The notes beneath the pieces are model-generated. The model was not told where the DNA came from and did no database searches. It saw only the letters and a program-made list of their open reading frames with translations. Below are positions 5,065-5,288 of a DNA stretch of 5,288 nt, piece after piece. Position numbers and translations under genes: made by a program. Source of the DNA: Acidobacteriota bacterium (GTDB lineage: Bacteria; Acidobacteriota; Terriglobia; UBA7540); assembly GCA_003224665.1 (NCBI GenBank), contig QHZM01000218.1, positions 1 to 5,288 of the forward strand, written 5' to 3'. Each line of letters opens with the position of its first letter. Position 1 is the first letter of the stretch.

Positions 5065-5288
5065 TTACTTCGTGTGCTCTTTGCCGAATGCCTTGATTTC
5101 GATATCCACGCCGGACGGCAGGTCGAGTTTCGTCAGGGCGTCAATGGTTGTGGCGTTCGGCTCCAGAATATCGATCAGCCTCTTGTGCGTCCGGATTTCA
5201 AACTGCTCCCGCGACTTCTTGTCACTATGCGGCGAGCGCAGGACGCAATACTTGTTCTTGACAGTCGGGAGCGGGATCGGCCCCGCAA
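5065..5288 (-). CDS. rpsJ: 30S ribosomal protein S10 (NusE), 5' part missing
   Basis: S10 is a 30S head protein that also acts as NusE, binding NusB and NusG in transcription antitermination. Seventy-three C-terminal residues are visible, and roughly 30 N-terminal ones lie beyond the window edge. The first visible residues AGPIPLPT match the S10 signature (GP-[LIVM]-x-[LIVM]-PT). SPHSDKKSREQFEIRTHKRL and LTKLDLPSGVDIEIK follow, all typical. After IEIK, where many S10 proteins end within a few residues, there is a short tail AFGKEHTK before the TAA. S10 is normally the first gene of this operon, so the promoter and any autoregulatory leader should lie just upstream, outside the window. Confidence 0.97.
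   Translation of the reverse strand, partial: AGPIPLPTVKNKYCVLRSPHSDKKSREQFEIRTHKRLIDILEPNATTIDALTKLDLPSGVDIEIKAFGKEHTK

Noticed and set aside
1..5288. CRISPR arrays, tRNA or rRNA genes, transposases, defence genes
   Set aside because: No regular direct repeats, no tRNA-like folds, and no coding sequence other than ribosomal proteins were seen.

Overview
The window is a segment of the bacterial S10 ribosomal protein operon, read entirely on the minus strand. In transcription order (right to left) it holds rpsJ (5' part missing), rplC, rplD, rplW, rplB, rpsS, rplV, rpsC, rplP, rpmC and rpsQ (3' end missing). This is the canonical order S10-L3-L4-L23-L2-S19-L22-S3-L16-L29-S17, with no gene missing, inserted or broken. 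Every plus-strand open frame lies antisense to one of these genes and is a GC-driven shadow.

The DNA is GC-rich and the proteins are clearly bacterial. The wording of L3, L2, S3, L29 and L16 (for example the S3 start MGQKVHPYGFRLGY and the L16 start MLMPSKVKYRKQQRGR) resembles Acidobacteriota as I remember them. That assignment is inference, made without a database search.

The genes form one compact transcription unit. Two junctions are ATGA overlaps (rplD/rplW and rpmC/rpsQ), and several others are 8-45 bp apart. S3 and S19 start with GTG behind good Shine-Dalgarno sequences, and L3 very probably does too. The operon promoter and the leader before rpsJ, where L4 feedback acts in E. coli, lie outside the window, and I see no internal promoter or intrinsic terminator. 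The products are primary and secondary rRNA binders of both subunits: L3, L4, L23, L2, L22, L16 and L29 for the 50S, and S10, S19, S3 and S17 for the 30S.

The one part that is not routine is the 201-bp gap between rpsC and rplP. About 130 bp (963-1092) form a long imperfect inverted repeat with 27-29-nt arms and a smaller perfect hairpin inside. It looks like a MITE- or REP-type palindromic element. Its rpsC-side arm overlaps the last five codons and the stop codon of rpsC, so the element may have supplied the S3 C-terminus. The rplP gene beyond it has no clear ribosome binding site. A lesser oddity is an Ala/Pro/Gly-rich tail of about 33 residues on S19.
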